A DNA stretch of 64,000 bases, taken from Scatophagus argus. Its lineage: Eukaryota; Chordata; Actinopteri; Scatophagidae. Below are positions 46,691-59,996 of the stretch, piece by piece; position 1 is the stretch's first letter, and every line of letters begins with the position of its first letter. Made by a program: the position numbers and the translations under genes. The notes under the pieces are model-generated. The model ran no database searches. It was given only the letters and a program-made list of their open reading frames with translations, and was not told the origin of the DNA. The stretch is taken from the NCBI RefSeq assembly GCF_020382885.2, contig NC_058498.1:8654501-8718500 (forward strand), in the 5' to 3' direction.

Positions 46691-47944
46691 TAAAAGTAGC
46701 ATTCATCAACCCAAATTACATTTGAAAGAAGGGTAAGTAGATTACATTTAAATTGTCAGGGATCACTTGGTAATATTTTCCACCACATCTTTAAAAGACC
46801 CATATGGCAATTTTACAGTTATGACACTTTTATATGAATATGAAATACACCAAATGTTTCAGTGTGTATCAAAGTAAATTACTCATCTCAGGTTGTCAGT
46901 TATGTTAATGGTGCCTTGACTAATATTTGTTTTTCTTTTTTTATGATGATAATGCGGTTTTTATTCCATTTTACTTACAATGACAATGGAGGATGACCGT
47001 TTTCAGTTAAGGAAGTGCTGCATTTTCGCTACAAACTTCCACAATGTCTTTAAAAAAAAGCAGCACCACAGAGTGGTTTGTGTTGTTTCATTTAACCGAC
47101 TGTAAATGCTGTAAATGAGTAAGCAAATCATTGTGTTTGCATTGAAAATGTTTGGGGATGGAAAAAAAAAGTTTTGTTGCTTTGAATTTTAATGTCAACA
47201 CTTTTTATTTGTTTGAATTGAATTTCACTTTGTATTTCGTGACATTTCAAAGCAATCTGACCAGTTTTAACTGTGTGAATCGGTATGTGGGATTTCATTG
47301 AGAGCAGGAAGAAGTTGGGGAAATTGTTTTTTTTTTATTTATTTTTAGCGTTTCCAAAGCTGAAATTAAGAGCTAAACTGCAAGAAATGTACTACACAGT
47401 TTGTAGTATCTTTTCTAATGTAAACTGCAAACATTAGTATGTCCCGCCAACTGGCTTCCTAGTAGTATTTGTTTTTCTAACCAAGGGTTACCTTCAAGGC
47501 CAAGGAACAGATCGCCAAATACCCATGTGATGGCCCCTCAGTGTCTCATTCAGTTGTGCAGGATCCTGACTGGTATCTGTCTGCGAAGCTCAAAGCTGCC
47601 AGAAAGCTTTCTTACTGCTTCACATGAAACAGCACATTGGTTAAATTTAGACACAAAGCTGACCAGTGAATCTCATACAGACACCAGATGATAAAACAAG
47701 GGACATGACAAAATCGAGCTGGAAGCTTAGGTTGCCATCCTCTGGTGTGTTGGGCCTTTATGTCATTGTTTTCTGGGGACGCACAGTCCAGTTGTAGGTG
47801 GACGTTTCCTTTAATGATGACTGTATGTGGAAGGGTGTGTTTTGCACATATTTATGTAATTGTGATTTTGTCATGACTAGAGCTGGAAATTGATTTACAA
47901 TACATTCTGACTGCCAACTGAATCATTTCCATAACCCATAATTA

Positions 47945-48240
47945 GGAACAGAGGACCTCTGGGAGTATTTTGTGGTCACTGGCATAGGAATGTTGGATCC
48001 TTTGGGTCCTGTGCATTGAGGGTGGGGTGGGAGGGTGGATCCGGCTTATTCGAGCGCATCCCACAGATTCTCGATCGGGTTGGGATCTGAGAATTCTGCA
48101 GATCATTACAGTGGTCCTTGAGACGTGTCCGAGCCATTGCCACAATGGTGGTGTATTTGGTCTGCCATGTTTAGGTGGGTGGTGTGTGTGTCCGAGAACA
48201 TCCATGTGATTCCCAGAACCCAAGCTTTCCCTGCGGATCA
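47945..48240. repeat. Remnant of a dispersed DNA-transposon-like repeat
   Basis: CATCCCACAGATTCTCGATC GGGTTGGGATCTG, GTATTTGGTCTGCCATG and TTAGGTGGGTGGT belong to a phrase set that recurs across fish genomes in a non-autonomous DNA element. Ends are not defined and no coding capacity is seen. Confidence 0.5.
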
Positions 48241-49021
48241 CTGCTTTGTAAACAGCTGATTAATGTTATTCGTTTCTGTCAGTGAATGACAGCCTGTCAG
48301 TCAGTAGCATTAGTGCTGATTGGAATACACTGTATTTAGGCAGTGGTATAATAAACATTTGAACAATACACAGCTTCAAGTGCACTGAATACTAATTTCT
48401 CAGGGTTAATTAAAACTAATGATGTAATGTTGTATGCGTGTAAATTTTCTTTTTAAGTTAAGTAAGTAATTTTATAGTTTTGATGATGTATGTATAGTGG
48501 AACAATAGTGGAACAACATGTTCAGAAAGAGATTAATTTAGGGTTTTGTGCCTTACAACAATGCTTCTCAACCAGATACCACTGTGAAAAATGTTTTAGA
48601 GAACTGAGTGTTCTTTCTATTTTTTGGGTTTTCTTTTTAGCTTGTCAATTGCTCTTACAACGGGTATTCTTCCTGTATGCCTTTAGGTCTTTGTAAGGAG
48701 AACAAGTTGATTGTATTTTATTGCCATGGTGCTGAGAAGAGATTGTTCAAATAATGTTGTTTGATAATTAATGGCTTTGAGATGATATTGTGTGCTGTAT
48801 GTACTAAACAAACACGTATTCAATATAAAGGAAAAGATGTAACATCAGTGTCCCATATTGTGTTCTTAGACCTTTTTTCATGTCACGCTTGATGGAAAAC
48901 ATATCAGAGATAATCTGATTCTGTTAAGAATTACTCTATACTTTTAGACTGGCAGACACAGTTTTTTTGTCTGTAAGCGTATCAGCAAGGGCATCATTCA
49001 GTGAGTGATTCATCTCTACTC

Positions 49022-51447
49022 GTATAAGATAAGATAAGATAATCCTTTGTTAGTCCCATAAATGGGAAATTACAATGTTAGTGCAGCAAACAGGATATAG
49101 AGGGTGCAGAGCATACAAGGATAAGGGAAGCATGAGCATTCAAAAAGAATAAATACACAGGAAACAGGTACCTGCAGCTGTACACAGTACAGAAAAGAAA
49201 AAGACTATTCACACTAGAGTCCCTCCAGTTATGATTAGTGGATGGATTGATTATTGTACCGATTTGTTTCAGGAAAGACTAAGTATGTATGTACTGATCC
49301 TAGTAGTAGTGTTACATGAGTAAGGATTATTACTGCACATGTATTATTGCAGGTCTGGCGTGACCATTTGTCCCACTATTGCACATGATTTATTGTCCAG
49401 TTAACACATTAACAGCTTAAATGTCCAGTCTGTCAGCTGTGTCAATGAAAGAGCTGCCCAGTGCTGTCAGAGTGCCCTGCATGGGGTGGGAGGGAGTGTC
49501 CAGCATGGGCGACAGCTTGGCTATCGTCCTCCTTTCACCCACCTCATCCACTGAGTCCAGAGAGCAGCCCAGGACTGAGGCGGCCCTCCTTACCAGTCTT
49601 TCCAGCCTCTTTTTGTCCCGGGCAGAGATGCTGCCTGTCCAGCAGACCACACCATAAAAGATGGCTGATGCCACCACTGAGTCATAAAAGACACAAAAGC
49701 ATTGTGTCCGTGTTGCCAGTCCAGTCCAGTTTATTGTTGAGGTGAACGCCCAGGTACTTGTAGGAGATGACTCTCTCAATGTCTGTTCCCTGGATGTTCA
49801 CCAGTGCGGGTGGGGTGTGTTGGCGACTGCTGAAGTCCACCACCAGCTCCTTGGTTTTACCCAAGTTGATTTGGAGGCGGTTCTCCTGGCACCAATCCAC
49901 AAATCGCTGGATGAGTTCTCTGTACTCTCGGTCGTCTCCGTCCATAATGAGGCCAACGATCGCAGAGTCGTCCGAGAACTTCTGTAGGTGGCAGGTTGGG
50001 ATGTTGTACCTGAAACCAGAGGTGTAGAGAGTGAACAGAAAGGGAGCCAGAACTGTACCCTGTGGTGCACCTGTACTACAGAGAAGCACGTCAGACTCAC
50101 CGCTCTGCGTCCTCACATACTGTGGCCTGTCAGGTAGTCCACTGGCTGCCACTGAGGTGGTGGTCTACTCCTGCACACTTCAGCTTGTCTCCCAGTAGGG
50201 TGGGCTGGATGGTGTTGAAGGCACTGGAGAAGTCGAAAAACACGATCCTCACAGTGCTCCCAGCCCTCTCCAGGTGAGATAGTGATGTGTGCGGGAGATA
50301 GATAATGGCTTCCTCCACTCCAATTCCTGGCTGGTGGGCAAACTGCAGTGGGCATCGATCAGTTCACCAGTGGGCGCAGGTGGGCGAGGACGAGTTTCTC
50401 CAGAGTCTTCATCAGGTGAGACGTCAGTGCCACTGGCCTGTAACTGCTGAGCTCCTTCGGATGGGGGGTCTTTGGCACTGGTACCAGGCATGATGTCTTC
50501 CACAGCTGTGGGACTCTGGCCAGTGACAGGCTCAGGTTGAACATGTGCTGGAAGATTCCACACAGCTGGTCAGCGCAGGATCTCAAGAGCCTGGGACTGA
50601 GCCATCTGGACCTGCTGCCTTCCTCACCTTCAGCTTCCTCAGCTGATTCCTCACCTGCGTGGCTGTGACAGACAGACTCGAGCAGAGAGGAGGGGTGCTG
50701 GATACTGAAGAGGGGGAGCCCGTGTCTGCAGATGAGGTGTGAAGTGGCTAAGGGCTGAATGCTGGGGGAGGAGGGGGTGGAGGGGGAGCAGTTGGGGACT
50801 GAGTGAGGGGAGGTGCAGGCGCCACATCAAACCTGGTTCAACTTGTTTGCCCACACCTGGTCCCCCCCAGTCAGAGTCTTGGGTTCCTTCTGGTCTGAGA
50901 TGCTCTTCAGGCCCTGCCAGACTCCGCTGATGTTCTTATTCTGCAGCTGGTCCTCCATCTTCTTCCTGTAGCACCTTTTCCCCTCTCTGATCCTCCTCCT
51001 AACCTGGCGCTGCACAGACTTCAGGTTCCCTCTATTCCCTGACATGAAGGCCCTCTTCTTCTCCTTTCTTGATGTTGGGGGTGATCCAGGGTTTGTTGTT
51101 GGAGAAGCACCGTATGGTCCTGGTGGGTACAGTGTTCTCCACGCAGAAGTTGCTGTCTGTAACCGTGTGAGTCAGGTTGTCGATGTCCTCCCCGTGGGCA
51201 TCACTGAAGACTTCCCACACAGTGGAGATAAAACAGTCCTTTAAAGCCTCTTCAGCTTCATCAGACCATTTCTTCACTGTGTGGGTCACAGCTGGCTGCC
51301 TGTGCACCAGAGGTTTGTACACATGGTGGAGGAGCACCAGGTTGTGGTCGGCTCTGCCCAGTGGGGGGAGGGCGAGTGATGTGTATACCTCCTTGGTGTT
51401 GGCACAGCAAAGGTCCAGCATTTTATTGTCTCTGGTGTGGCAAGTAT
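49022..51447 (-). mobile_element. 5'-truncated non-LTR retrotransposon (L2/CR1/Jockey-like LINE), disrupted
   Basis: On the minus strand, from 51447 down: end of the apurinic-type endonuclease (LGRADHNLVLL), linker (KKWSDEAEEALKDCF), then reverse transcriptase (LRPLVN, DFSSAFNTIQP, GAPQGTVLAPFLF, and FSDD at the YADD position), a C-terminal part (FYGVVCWTGSISARDKKRL) and a short 3' region ending in (ATCTT)n at 49025-49041. The reading frame changes several times, so no functional ORF2 remains. The 5' end stops abruptly within the endonuclease, as in usual 5'-truncated insertions. Confidence 0.9.
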
Positions 51448-52954
51448 GTTGTATGTTGTAGTATGTTGATATATATAAAGGTGTACTTACAGCATCCTCG
51501 CCATCCTCACCAGTAAGTCTGTTTTAGCTAGTGACCTTTAATGAAGGACGATTAATAGGCAGCACAGATTAGGAATGTGGAAACTCTTTGCTTTTAGCCT
51601 CAATAAAATTCCAGTTTGACATTAAAAGGTCAGTTGTTAGCCAGTCAAAAATGATAAAAGACTCACTTCCTCATAACTCTCTGTGGCTGTTTATGCTTCT
51701 AAGCCACCTGATGCCATAAGGTTAATGTTTCAACCACATTTTCTGTTCTCATGTTCCTTTATTACTGTGCAACAGCATCCACCCTGACATTAAAATACAG
51801 TACTCACTGACCAGGATGTATCAATTTTATGTGCCTCCTTCTTCATGGAGCCATAGTAAATGCAATAAAAAAGAAATAAAAATGCAAAAGGGATAGATAG
51901 ATAATAGATAAATAAGTTAATAAATGTAAAAAAAAACCAAAGAGATAGCAAAATTTTAAAAATCTAGTTTTGGCTACATTATGAGCATTTCAGCAAACAT
52001 TTGGGGAATAATTCATCATTTATTTGTTTATTTCTACAACAATCTTTTAAAATAGATATTATTTCATGTAAATTGTTCTTTTTTGTTCTGCATTGCATTT
52101 TCAATTTAATTATTTATTTTATATGATGTAATTTCTCTATCTTTATCCCTGTGTTTTCCCTAATTCTTCTGCTTTTCCCTGTTTTTAACTATTCCTTAAA
52201 GGGCCAATCTGTAAATTAACTTGGGTGCTCTTTCCTGCATAGCAAGTGCACCTTTCACTAAAACGGGCACAATAATCTTCCCATATTTCATATTGTAATG
52301 CTAAACGTGTAACTAATGATATTATCAGTAGTTTGTTGCTGAATATTTTATCTCGTTGTATTTAAACAGTAAGGTCATGGGTACCAAGCACTTTAAGTGT
52401 CCAAATGGAGCAAATGGGAGCCATCGTGTGGACAAACGGTGTAAATGCATGTGGAGTCCTGATGTGGAGGCAGAAGATGATGGAAGAGACTGATGCTCGC
52501 CGGCACTGATGGACTCAGTGCTGGTCGACTCAAAAAAAAAAAAATCTGGAAATGTGCCTTTTGTGGCAGATGGTGTTTCTTTCCAGTGGAAAAACATGAT
52601 GTACCTCACAGGCTGCTTTCCATGCCATGAAAGGGTTTGGAAGTGCTTCACCATAATTGCGTCACAGCTTTCTGCACGCTGGCGCCCCACCTCATGCACG
52701 TGGTGGCTTTTATTTTCTTCACCCCTGCCCCTCCGACAACTCAAGCAACATAATGTCCGCCAAGGTCTGTGAGTTGTCTGGGTTTATGTCACTTTTTCGG
52801 GGTGAATGTGCTTACAGGGTGGTGACACGTGCTTTAACACATAACCTTGAGCCCACATTTTCAATTACTAACCAGATAATAGAAAACACAGAGAATACCT
52901 TGTCCACGCTGGCACCTGTTCTCACACATATTATTCATTAATGCGCCGCCCCTC

Positions 52955-53307
52955 AGTTACGCCCCTGTTGCTTTCTCCGTCTGTAAGTCCGCCTGCAGGA
53001 GTTGCTCAGTTTTAATACGAGCAAAAGAACGCAACATCATTTTTTTTGTGTAGTAAAAAAAATTGTGATTTGCCCTCGACGACGAAGATCACCTTGAGCA
53101 AACTGCGGATCTGATTTCTACGAACTGTGCCTCTAACCTCACGTATCAGACTTTGTGTAGCGGCGACTGCCTGTTTGGCAAAACTTTGGGCAAAATTTAC
53201 CCTGGAGACTCTCTTTCAGGCGCTTCATGAATATGCGCTGACTGTCAGGTCAGTGCGAGACTTCACAGGAATAGATACTCACCGAGCGCTCACGTTGATC
53301 CACCAGC
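52955..53307 (+). promoter_or_regulatory. Putative promoter and 5' UTR exon of b3gnt copy 2
   Basis: The sequence from GCGCCGCCCCTCAGTTAC through GGAGTTGCTC to CTCACCGAGCGCTCACGTTG is similar to 59997-60278 upstream of copy 3 (GCGCCGCCTCTCAATTAC, GGAGTTGCTC, CTCACCAAGCGCCCACTTTG). Both end at an ATGTTCAG|GT donor. Shared non-coding sequence ending at a splice donor supports a transcribed leader. The transcription start is not located; no TATA box is clear. Confidence 0.55.
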
Positions 53308-56300
53308 ATGTTCAGGTAGTTACTGCTGAATTGATTTCATTGTCTGCTTTATATTTCTGTGATTTTTTTTTTTTTGTAAACTAACTTACTATTTTACAAT
53401 AAGTAGACCTGTATATTTTCCACAATTAAGTTAATCTAAAAATGGTTTGAAGGTTGGATTTCCTTTTTAAAACTTTTAAAAAGTTCTTTCATCCATTCAT
53501 TCTTAAATGAAGTAGGAAGTAGGAGTCTAATGTTTTTGGGATGTATCACCCTCTAAGGTACACAGTTTAGTCGATGTAAAATAGCGTTTAAAAATTTAAA
53601 CATTTAATGGTGGGCTACCTGTTGCAACATCCTGTCACAGGAAGTGGTATGAACTTGAAAACTAGTTGATGTTTATTTTTGTTGTTGTCTTCATATATGG
53701 TTACTTGAAGCTAGAAGCCTTTTCCAACGTACAGACTTAAATCGATAATAAAAAAACAATTAAAATGAGAATTAAAAATTGAAAATTATTTACATTTATA
53801 GAACAGCAGCTCACTGAACGTAAATGACAGTTCATAGTCCTGAGTAAAACATTCACAAACATTTTTCTTAGACCTCAATCAGACAGACGTCTAAGTGTTA
53901 ATTTCCCAGTTGCTTCACCACTTTCCCAGGACCTCAACATCACCCTCATAGCCACACTAAAAACAATCATTACTTTAGCTGTGATACTGAAATCACTTTA
54001 AGTAACATCTGTTGATCCCACTTGCAGCATCTCCTTAAGCAAATGCATTTGCAGTCAACACCCCAAATGAAGTCATGGAAAGTCATTTCCACACATTTTC
54101 TCTGAACGTCCAAGTGGCTTGGCTGGACGTCACAGGCTGCCACTATTGAATAAGCTGTTGTAGGTCATCAAGCAGGCAGCCTGCTATAGAAATGTTTGTA
54201 GCCTTTCAACCTGGTACGAGAATCAATCTCACTTACACACTGATTACACCCTGTCATACAAAGGCCTTTGACAGGGTGTTATAAGTAATATGGCTGAAAT
54301 CTTATCTGTGGTCAAAGCCAACACCAAACTTAGCGTGCGGCTAAATTAATGAAAAAATGAAAATAAAACAAACAAACATGTTTTATACAAATGAAAATTT
54401 GTGTAAAAGACTGTTTTCCTTTGTTTTAGAGGGTGGTTATGTCATGCTTGATAGAGAGGGTTTTAGAGAGAAAAGAAAGTATCAAAAACGAAAAAGAACA
54501 TAAAAACTCACCAGCATTTGATTTTTTCTTCTTCAAACGTTGTCATTTCTTCTTAGTGATGTCTCTCAAAGGAGTAATACTGTACTGGAATAACACAAAC
54601 TTACTGATACACGTAAATCTAAATCTATAAAAAATAATATATATAATTTGTTTAATTCATTTTCCTGTGACGAGGGAGACATTTATGCTGATATCATGTT
54701 ATCTTGTTGTGTCTTGTCTCACATGACTGTGAGAAATTGTGTGACCCATAGTCAGGTCACACAAGGTTAATAGCTGAAATATAAAAATTATAATTTTATT
54801 ATTTAACTTCACTTCATTGTGTAAGCGTCTCCATCCACCGAACACTCAGTTTTGATAGTTTTATACAGCCCCTTCCCTTTACATGTTGTGAACCTTTGGT
54901 CTCTTTCTATTGAGTTTCATATCTCACACCACTCCTTGTCTGCGCATATGCCAGTTTAAATGACAATTTTCTTTTTCCGCCTAAAATATAAATAGCTCCA
55001 TTTAATCTGTACATACAACAAACTGACTGTGACTACATTCAGAGAAAAGAGAAGAGAATTTCTCTGAATCTCTTCTATGAAGATTGCAGAAATTGCGTGT
55101 CATACAGACTCAGAAAGGCCACATTTACAGGAAACAAAAACCCACGACCTGCCTTACCAGTTGAGCCACACATGATACTGAGTATAATATCAGAGGTTTC
55201 ATTTATCTCAGCTGTACTCAGTTGCAGACCCACATGCTGCCAGCTTATTTACGGTGAAACAGTTCCAAACCCTGGTTGAAACAAAATCGTTCTATCATGT
55301 AATTCATATTTCAAGAGTAACTACAACACCTCAGTAATAAAAGACACAGAAAACTGTGGGAACTATTGTTTGTTTAACCATTGTAGAGCCTTATCATGGG
55401 CAAATCATTCTCTAGCATATACCGTAAGTCAGCCTTTATGGCACTGTTCTCTACAGCACATGGAGGTCACTTCGTCATGGGGCTACTGACAGCATTAAAA
55501 CCTTATCACAACTAAACATAATTTTCAGGGAAAAAAATCATTAAAGAATTAAAGTTTTTTAGAAGTCTATAGATAAATGCGGGTACTTTAGTCTGGGCTC
55601 AGAAATATGTTTTTATCTTAATACATCTTAATAAGAACCAAGGCTTCTTTACCTGAGATCCCTGGCACTTTAGGAAGTAAATGATCTTCAGCATATTAAT
55701 TTATTTATGACTGAGATGTGTTAATGTATAAACTGTTTTATTTTCAACTGCAGCACTTCAATGACGAGAACGGTCCAAGCAGGAACTTTCTTGTTGCTGT
55801 TGGGAGCTCCTCTCTTCCTCGTTTACATTCATAGAGATGCTGAAAAGATCTACAGGATCCAGTATGGGGGAAAAAGTAACAGTCAAATGAACAGTGAAAT
55901 GAAGCCACCCACCAAAAACAACTCCTACGTATACTCCTGGCCAACATGTCAACAAAATACATCTGTTGCCAACATCACAAGCTTCAGCTCTCTTCCTGGT
56001 AGTATAAAAGATTTTCTCTACTATCAACACTGTCGCCATTTCCCCATGTTATTGGACCTTCCTGAGAAATGTGGAGGAGCTGATAAATCAGCAGACGTCT
56101 TCCTGCTGCTGGTCATTAAAAGCTCTCCTGTGAACTATGATCGCAGAGAGGTGCTGCGCAGAACCTGGGCTAAAGAGAGGCTACACAGAGGTGTGTGGAT
56201 CAGGAGGATCTTCATATCAGGAACAACTGATTCTGGATTTGAGAAACAGAGACTGAACAAACTACTGGAGTTGGAGCAACGTGACTACAACGATATCCTC

Positions 56301-56906
56301 CAATGGGACTTTAGTGACACACTCTTCAACCTCACCTTGAAGCAGATTCTCTTCCTGGAATGGATGGAAAGAAACTGTCCGAACGCTCGTTTCCTGCTGA
56401 ATGGAGATGATGACGTCTTCGCCAACACAGACAACATGGTGGAGTATCTCCAGAGCCTCAAGGATAATGATGGAAGCAAGCATCTCTTTTCTGGCCATCT
56501 GATCAGAAATGCAGGTCCTATGAGGGGGTCAGCGAGCAAATATTTCATCCCAGTTGAAGTGTACAAACCAAACTCATATCCCCCTTACTGTGGTGGAGGG
56601 GGCTTCCTCTTGTCTGGCTATACAGCTTCAGTCATATACAATATGTCCCAGTCCATCACCATCCTTCCCATTGATGATGTTTACATGGGGATGTGTCTGG
56701 CCAAAGCAGGACTTAGTCCTGTTTCCCATATGGGTGTGAAGACTTTAGGATTTCACATTCCCTCCAAACAACTAGATATACAAGACCCTTGCTTTTATAG
56801 AGACGTTTTAGTGGTACACAGATTCCTTCCAGCTGACATGTTTCTCATGTGGCACAGAATACAAGACCCTAACCTGAGATGTGGTCCCTCCAAGAAAAGG
56901 TTTTAG
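53308..56906 (+). CDS. b3gnt3: Beta-1,3-N-acetylglucosaminyltransferase, B3GNT3 type (tandem copy 2)
   Basis: Golgi GT31 glycosyltransferase like copy 1. Proposed coding exons: 53308-53315 (ATG TTC AG, donor GTAGTT) and 55754-56906 (acceptor CTGCAG), total 386 residues beginning MFSTSMTRTVQAG. An in-frame TGA sits three codons before the exon 1 ATG, and the same arrangement occurs in copy 3. If exon 1 is not used, the ATG at 55761 gives 381 residues. Signal anchor 13-28 (GTFLLLLGAPLFLVYI); catalytic motifs VIKSSPVNYDRREVLRRTWA, NGDDDVFA (D221-223), PPYCGGGGFLL, IDDVYMGMCL (about 309). From about 55900 on it is roughly 99% identical to copy 3. An AATAAA follows at 57033. Confidence 0.85.
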
Positions 56907-57032
56907 CAGCACAAAAACTTGACCTTGAGGTGGTGATGAAACTTGATGATACTTTGCTTCGTGTTCCTTCTCTTAGGTTGTGAGAGCAATTCATTTGTCC
57001 TTTTCAGTTTTATTTATTTTGTGGTGTTTTAT

Positions 57033-57038
57033 AATAAA
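57033..57038 (+). terminator. Polyadenylation signal of b3gnt copy 2
   Basis: AATAAA 127 bases after the stop codon. Confidence 0.6.
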
Positions 57039-57940
57039 TAACTTGAAAACATGATGCTCTTCTCTGTAAACTAGCCATAATCTCACATTAATCAAAAGAT
57101 CTGCTAAGCCCTAAACAACGTGTATCTTCCTCTTTAGTTACTGTGTAACAACGCCCAACATGGTGATTAAATGTGGTACTCTGATAAGGATGTTATATAG
57201 CTCCTGCTGTAGAATGTGTTCAGTTTCAGATACTGGATGTTCACATTAAGAGGCCAATTATCAGCCAGATAAAATTAAAAGAGACTCTCTTTGTGACTAG
57301 TTTTCATTGTCAGCTGTCAAACCCAAATGCTTTAACCTAATCAACACACTAACCCCCTGAATATCTTGAAATTTGCATGTCGGTAGACCCTGTCACACTG
57401 TCGCTCTTCTTGATAAACTGGCATTAATCAAAGACTCTGCTCGCTTCTGAGATGCTTGCTAAAATCTGACACGACCCGTTATTCTGAGTTGTTTTGATTG
57501 TAATTTGTAAATGTTAAAGATAGAATGTGAAAACTTCCTTTTTGTAGGAAACACGAGGGGTGGGGGGTAATGTAGCTGCCTCAAACTGTCCCCTCTTTTT
57601 AAGTGCACATACGGCAGGGGGTTAAATCAAATGTGTTATCTGATGATTTGTTGGGGATAGGCTGTATTTGTAGCAGGATGGTAGGGATGTGTAAAAAGTG
57701 TGTATACAAGAATAAAGAACTGTGGTGCACTCTTGTATATAGAATATGTTACTGCAGTACTAAATGACTACATCCAAAAAAGCATGTGCTTTGAAGTGAC
57801 ACCTTTCTGTGAATGGTAGATGTTACACGTGCTTCCATTCAAATACAACATTACTGCATGGTGGTGGTCATCAAACAGCTGATTTCAGTGGTATCTGGTT
57901 AGGATTCTTTCTGATGAACTGATAACTATGTGTTCTATAG

Positions 57941-58302
57941 CTTTTTGTCCTAGAGGTTGGAGAAGCGGCTTGTGATCGGAGGGTCACCGGTTCAATTCCC
58001 CCACCGGACGGGCAGGAAAAATTTGGGTGTGGTGGAGTGATTAATGCGATAAAATTGTCCCCCCCCTCCATTAGCCGGCTGATGTGCCCTTGAGCAAGGC
58101 ACTTAACCCCCCCAATATGCTCCCCGGGTGCTTGATGCTGCCCACTGCTCCTGTGTGTGTTTCACTGCGTGTAATTTGCCGGGTGTTGCATGTGTGTGTT
58201 CAACTAAGGATGGGTCAAGTGCAGAAGACGAATCCAGTGTGTGTATGTAAAAATATATATACTGTCAATAAAGCTGATTCTTCTTCTTCTTCTTCTTCTT
58301 CT
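57941..58302 (+). mobile_element. tRNA-derived SINE with (TTC)8 tail
   Basis: Head with GAGAAGCGGCTTGTGATCGG and B box GGTTCAATTCC, body GGGCAGGAAAAATTTGGGTG, then CCCTTGAGCAAGGCACTTAA CCCCC and GCTCCCCGGG (shared with the SINE at 42862), ending in an uninterrupted TTC microsatellite at 58278-58302. Target duplications are not clear. Confidence 0.8.
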
Positions 58303-58504
58303 TTCCTTAACAGATTGGGAATCAGGGTTTTCCTGTTTAAAACACCATACTTAGAAAGAAATTGTTGTATAACTGAGACTGGATGTAAACACACTCATGT
58401 TGTCATTCCCTTCTGCAAAAGAGTCCATCATGTGACATCCATGTAGCAGGGAAATGAAATGTTGTTTGTCACTTGGCCACATGAAATAGGGAACAGGGAA
58501 CTTT

Positions 58505-59325
58505 TCATTTCACTGCTATATGGATGATACACAGCCAGTAAAGAAGACACAAACCTCTCCAAATCTCTTACAAATTGTCCAACAGACATGAAAAAATAAG
58601 TATCAGCAGATTTTCTTGAATTAAATTCAGATAAAACGGATCCTTAGCAATCTACAGTACATCCTAATGTAATATTGTGTCATGGTTGTTTTTAACTTAA
58701 TGTCAGACCAAATGTCAGGAATCTGGGAGTGTTTTTTGACTCAAATCTAACTTTTCAAAAAGCACACCAGTAAGGTCATCCAGACTTGCTATGGCCATCT
58801 CAGGAATATTGTATGAATGCGACCAATGCTCAGTTTTAATGACTCCCAAACTATCATTCATGCTTTTATTTAATCAAGGCTGCATTACTTTAATAGTCTT
58901 TTAACAAGTAGAAATCAGAGATCAGTCAACAGACTCCAAACTTTAAAAAATGCAAGACAGTGAGACTCCTGACATGAACCGAAAAATGAGAACATGTAAC
59001 TCCAGTTCTAATGTCCTTACACTGGCAGTCCATTTGTTTCATGATTGATTTTAAGATTTTACTACATGGGCCACACTGCACTTTATTCTTGATGCTGCAC
59101 TTGCGTCTCGCACATTCACCCACTGATTTAATATGTTATTCTGGTGTTTTACTTATGGCTTTATGGTCCTCTGTTCTGTTAAGTTTCATTTCCTCATGAC
59201 TTACTCCTGATCAGTTCATACATTTTGTGTATTTTATTTTATGCTTATTTTTCTGTTGCAAAGTACTTTGTCATGTTGGTTTTGATAAGTGCTATCCAAA
59301 TAAACCATGTTATTATTATTATAAA
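58505..59325 (+). mobile_element. Degraded L2-type LINE fragment
   Basis: On the plus strand it retains pieces of reverse transcriptase and its C-terminal region: CYMDDTQ at the YADD site, LGVFFDSNLTF, then the LHWLPV-type and DFKILL stretches, with many stops and frameshifts. The end AAGTGCTATCCAAATAAACC followed by TTATTATTATTAT is the typical L2 3' terminus with an (ATT)n tail. Non-functional. Confidence 0.75.
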
Positions 59326-59996
59326 TCCTGCTTTGTATGCCTTAAAGTGATTGGAGAGAACGTACGCTTTTATACAATCGGGTACGCATCCTTAACAAGA
59401 GGAAAATATGTTGTGTGGTCTGCTATTATTTTTACCACCAGAGGTCGCTGTACACCACAGGATGTGGCGCTGAACGTTTGGGAAACGAAAGAGAGAGTGA
59501 TGAAGAAGGATGTAGGAATTCACCTTCGGTTGAGGTGAACCTCAGGTGTGAGATGTGATCACCTCCCGCCATCTTTGCTCTGGTTTGAAAACTATTTTCT
59601 GTAAAACAAAACTGTCACCAGGCCTGTTGTGGATGGCTTATTGCAAATGTGTTCTGGAAACTAACAACATATTATAGGAGTTTTTAAAAAAAATGCTCCT
59701 AAATGAGTTGGCCAGGTTGGCTTAAGAGCTGGTGGTGAAGAAGGTGGGGCAGACCTCTTCAAGACAAACCAAACTTAAGGGGTTGAAGGCAGGTTGACTG
59801 ACTGCCACATGGATTGTGTTTGAGTCAAACCAGGTGAGCTGAGTCTTCCACCAAGCTTCGTTCAACCTGATTTGCCCGTTTTTTTTCTTGTCATTTGTGT
59901 GTCTCTGTAGTCCTCATTATTTCAGTCCCCATCTGTTTCCTGGCTGAGAACATCCACGACTTAAGTTTCACTCTGATGTCTGTCGTCAAAGGAAGC

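Larger units (their letters stand above)
45479..52940. other. Spacer between b3gnt copies 1 and 2
   Basis: No intact gene. It holds the copy 1 3' UTR (first 60 bases similar to copies 2 and 3), a SINE (46325-46690), a DNA-element remnant (47945-48240) and a 5'-truncated LINE (49022-51447). The stretch 51530-51820 has weak similarity to sequence downstream of copy 2 (57130-57310), probably an old duplication trace. The rest is AT-rich and featureless. Confidence 0.5.
57039..59990. other. Spacer between b3gnt copies 2 and 3
   Basis: No intact gene. Contains a SINE (57941-58302) and a degraded L2 LINE (58505-59325). The remainder, 57039-57940 and 59326-59990, shows only short open frames with no recognisable product. 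Confidence 0.5.

Noticed and set aside
53127-53384. Open frame of 85 codons before b3gnt copy 2
   Set aside because: No ATG start, crosses the proposed donor at 53315, and the equivalent frame in copy 3 does not encode a similar peptide.
56262-56566. Long minus-strand open frames inside b3gnt copies, repeated in all three genes
   Set aside because: They repeat only because the coding exon is repeated; no splice context, no homology and no start signal of their own.
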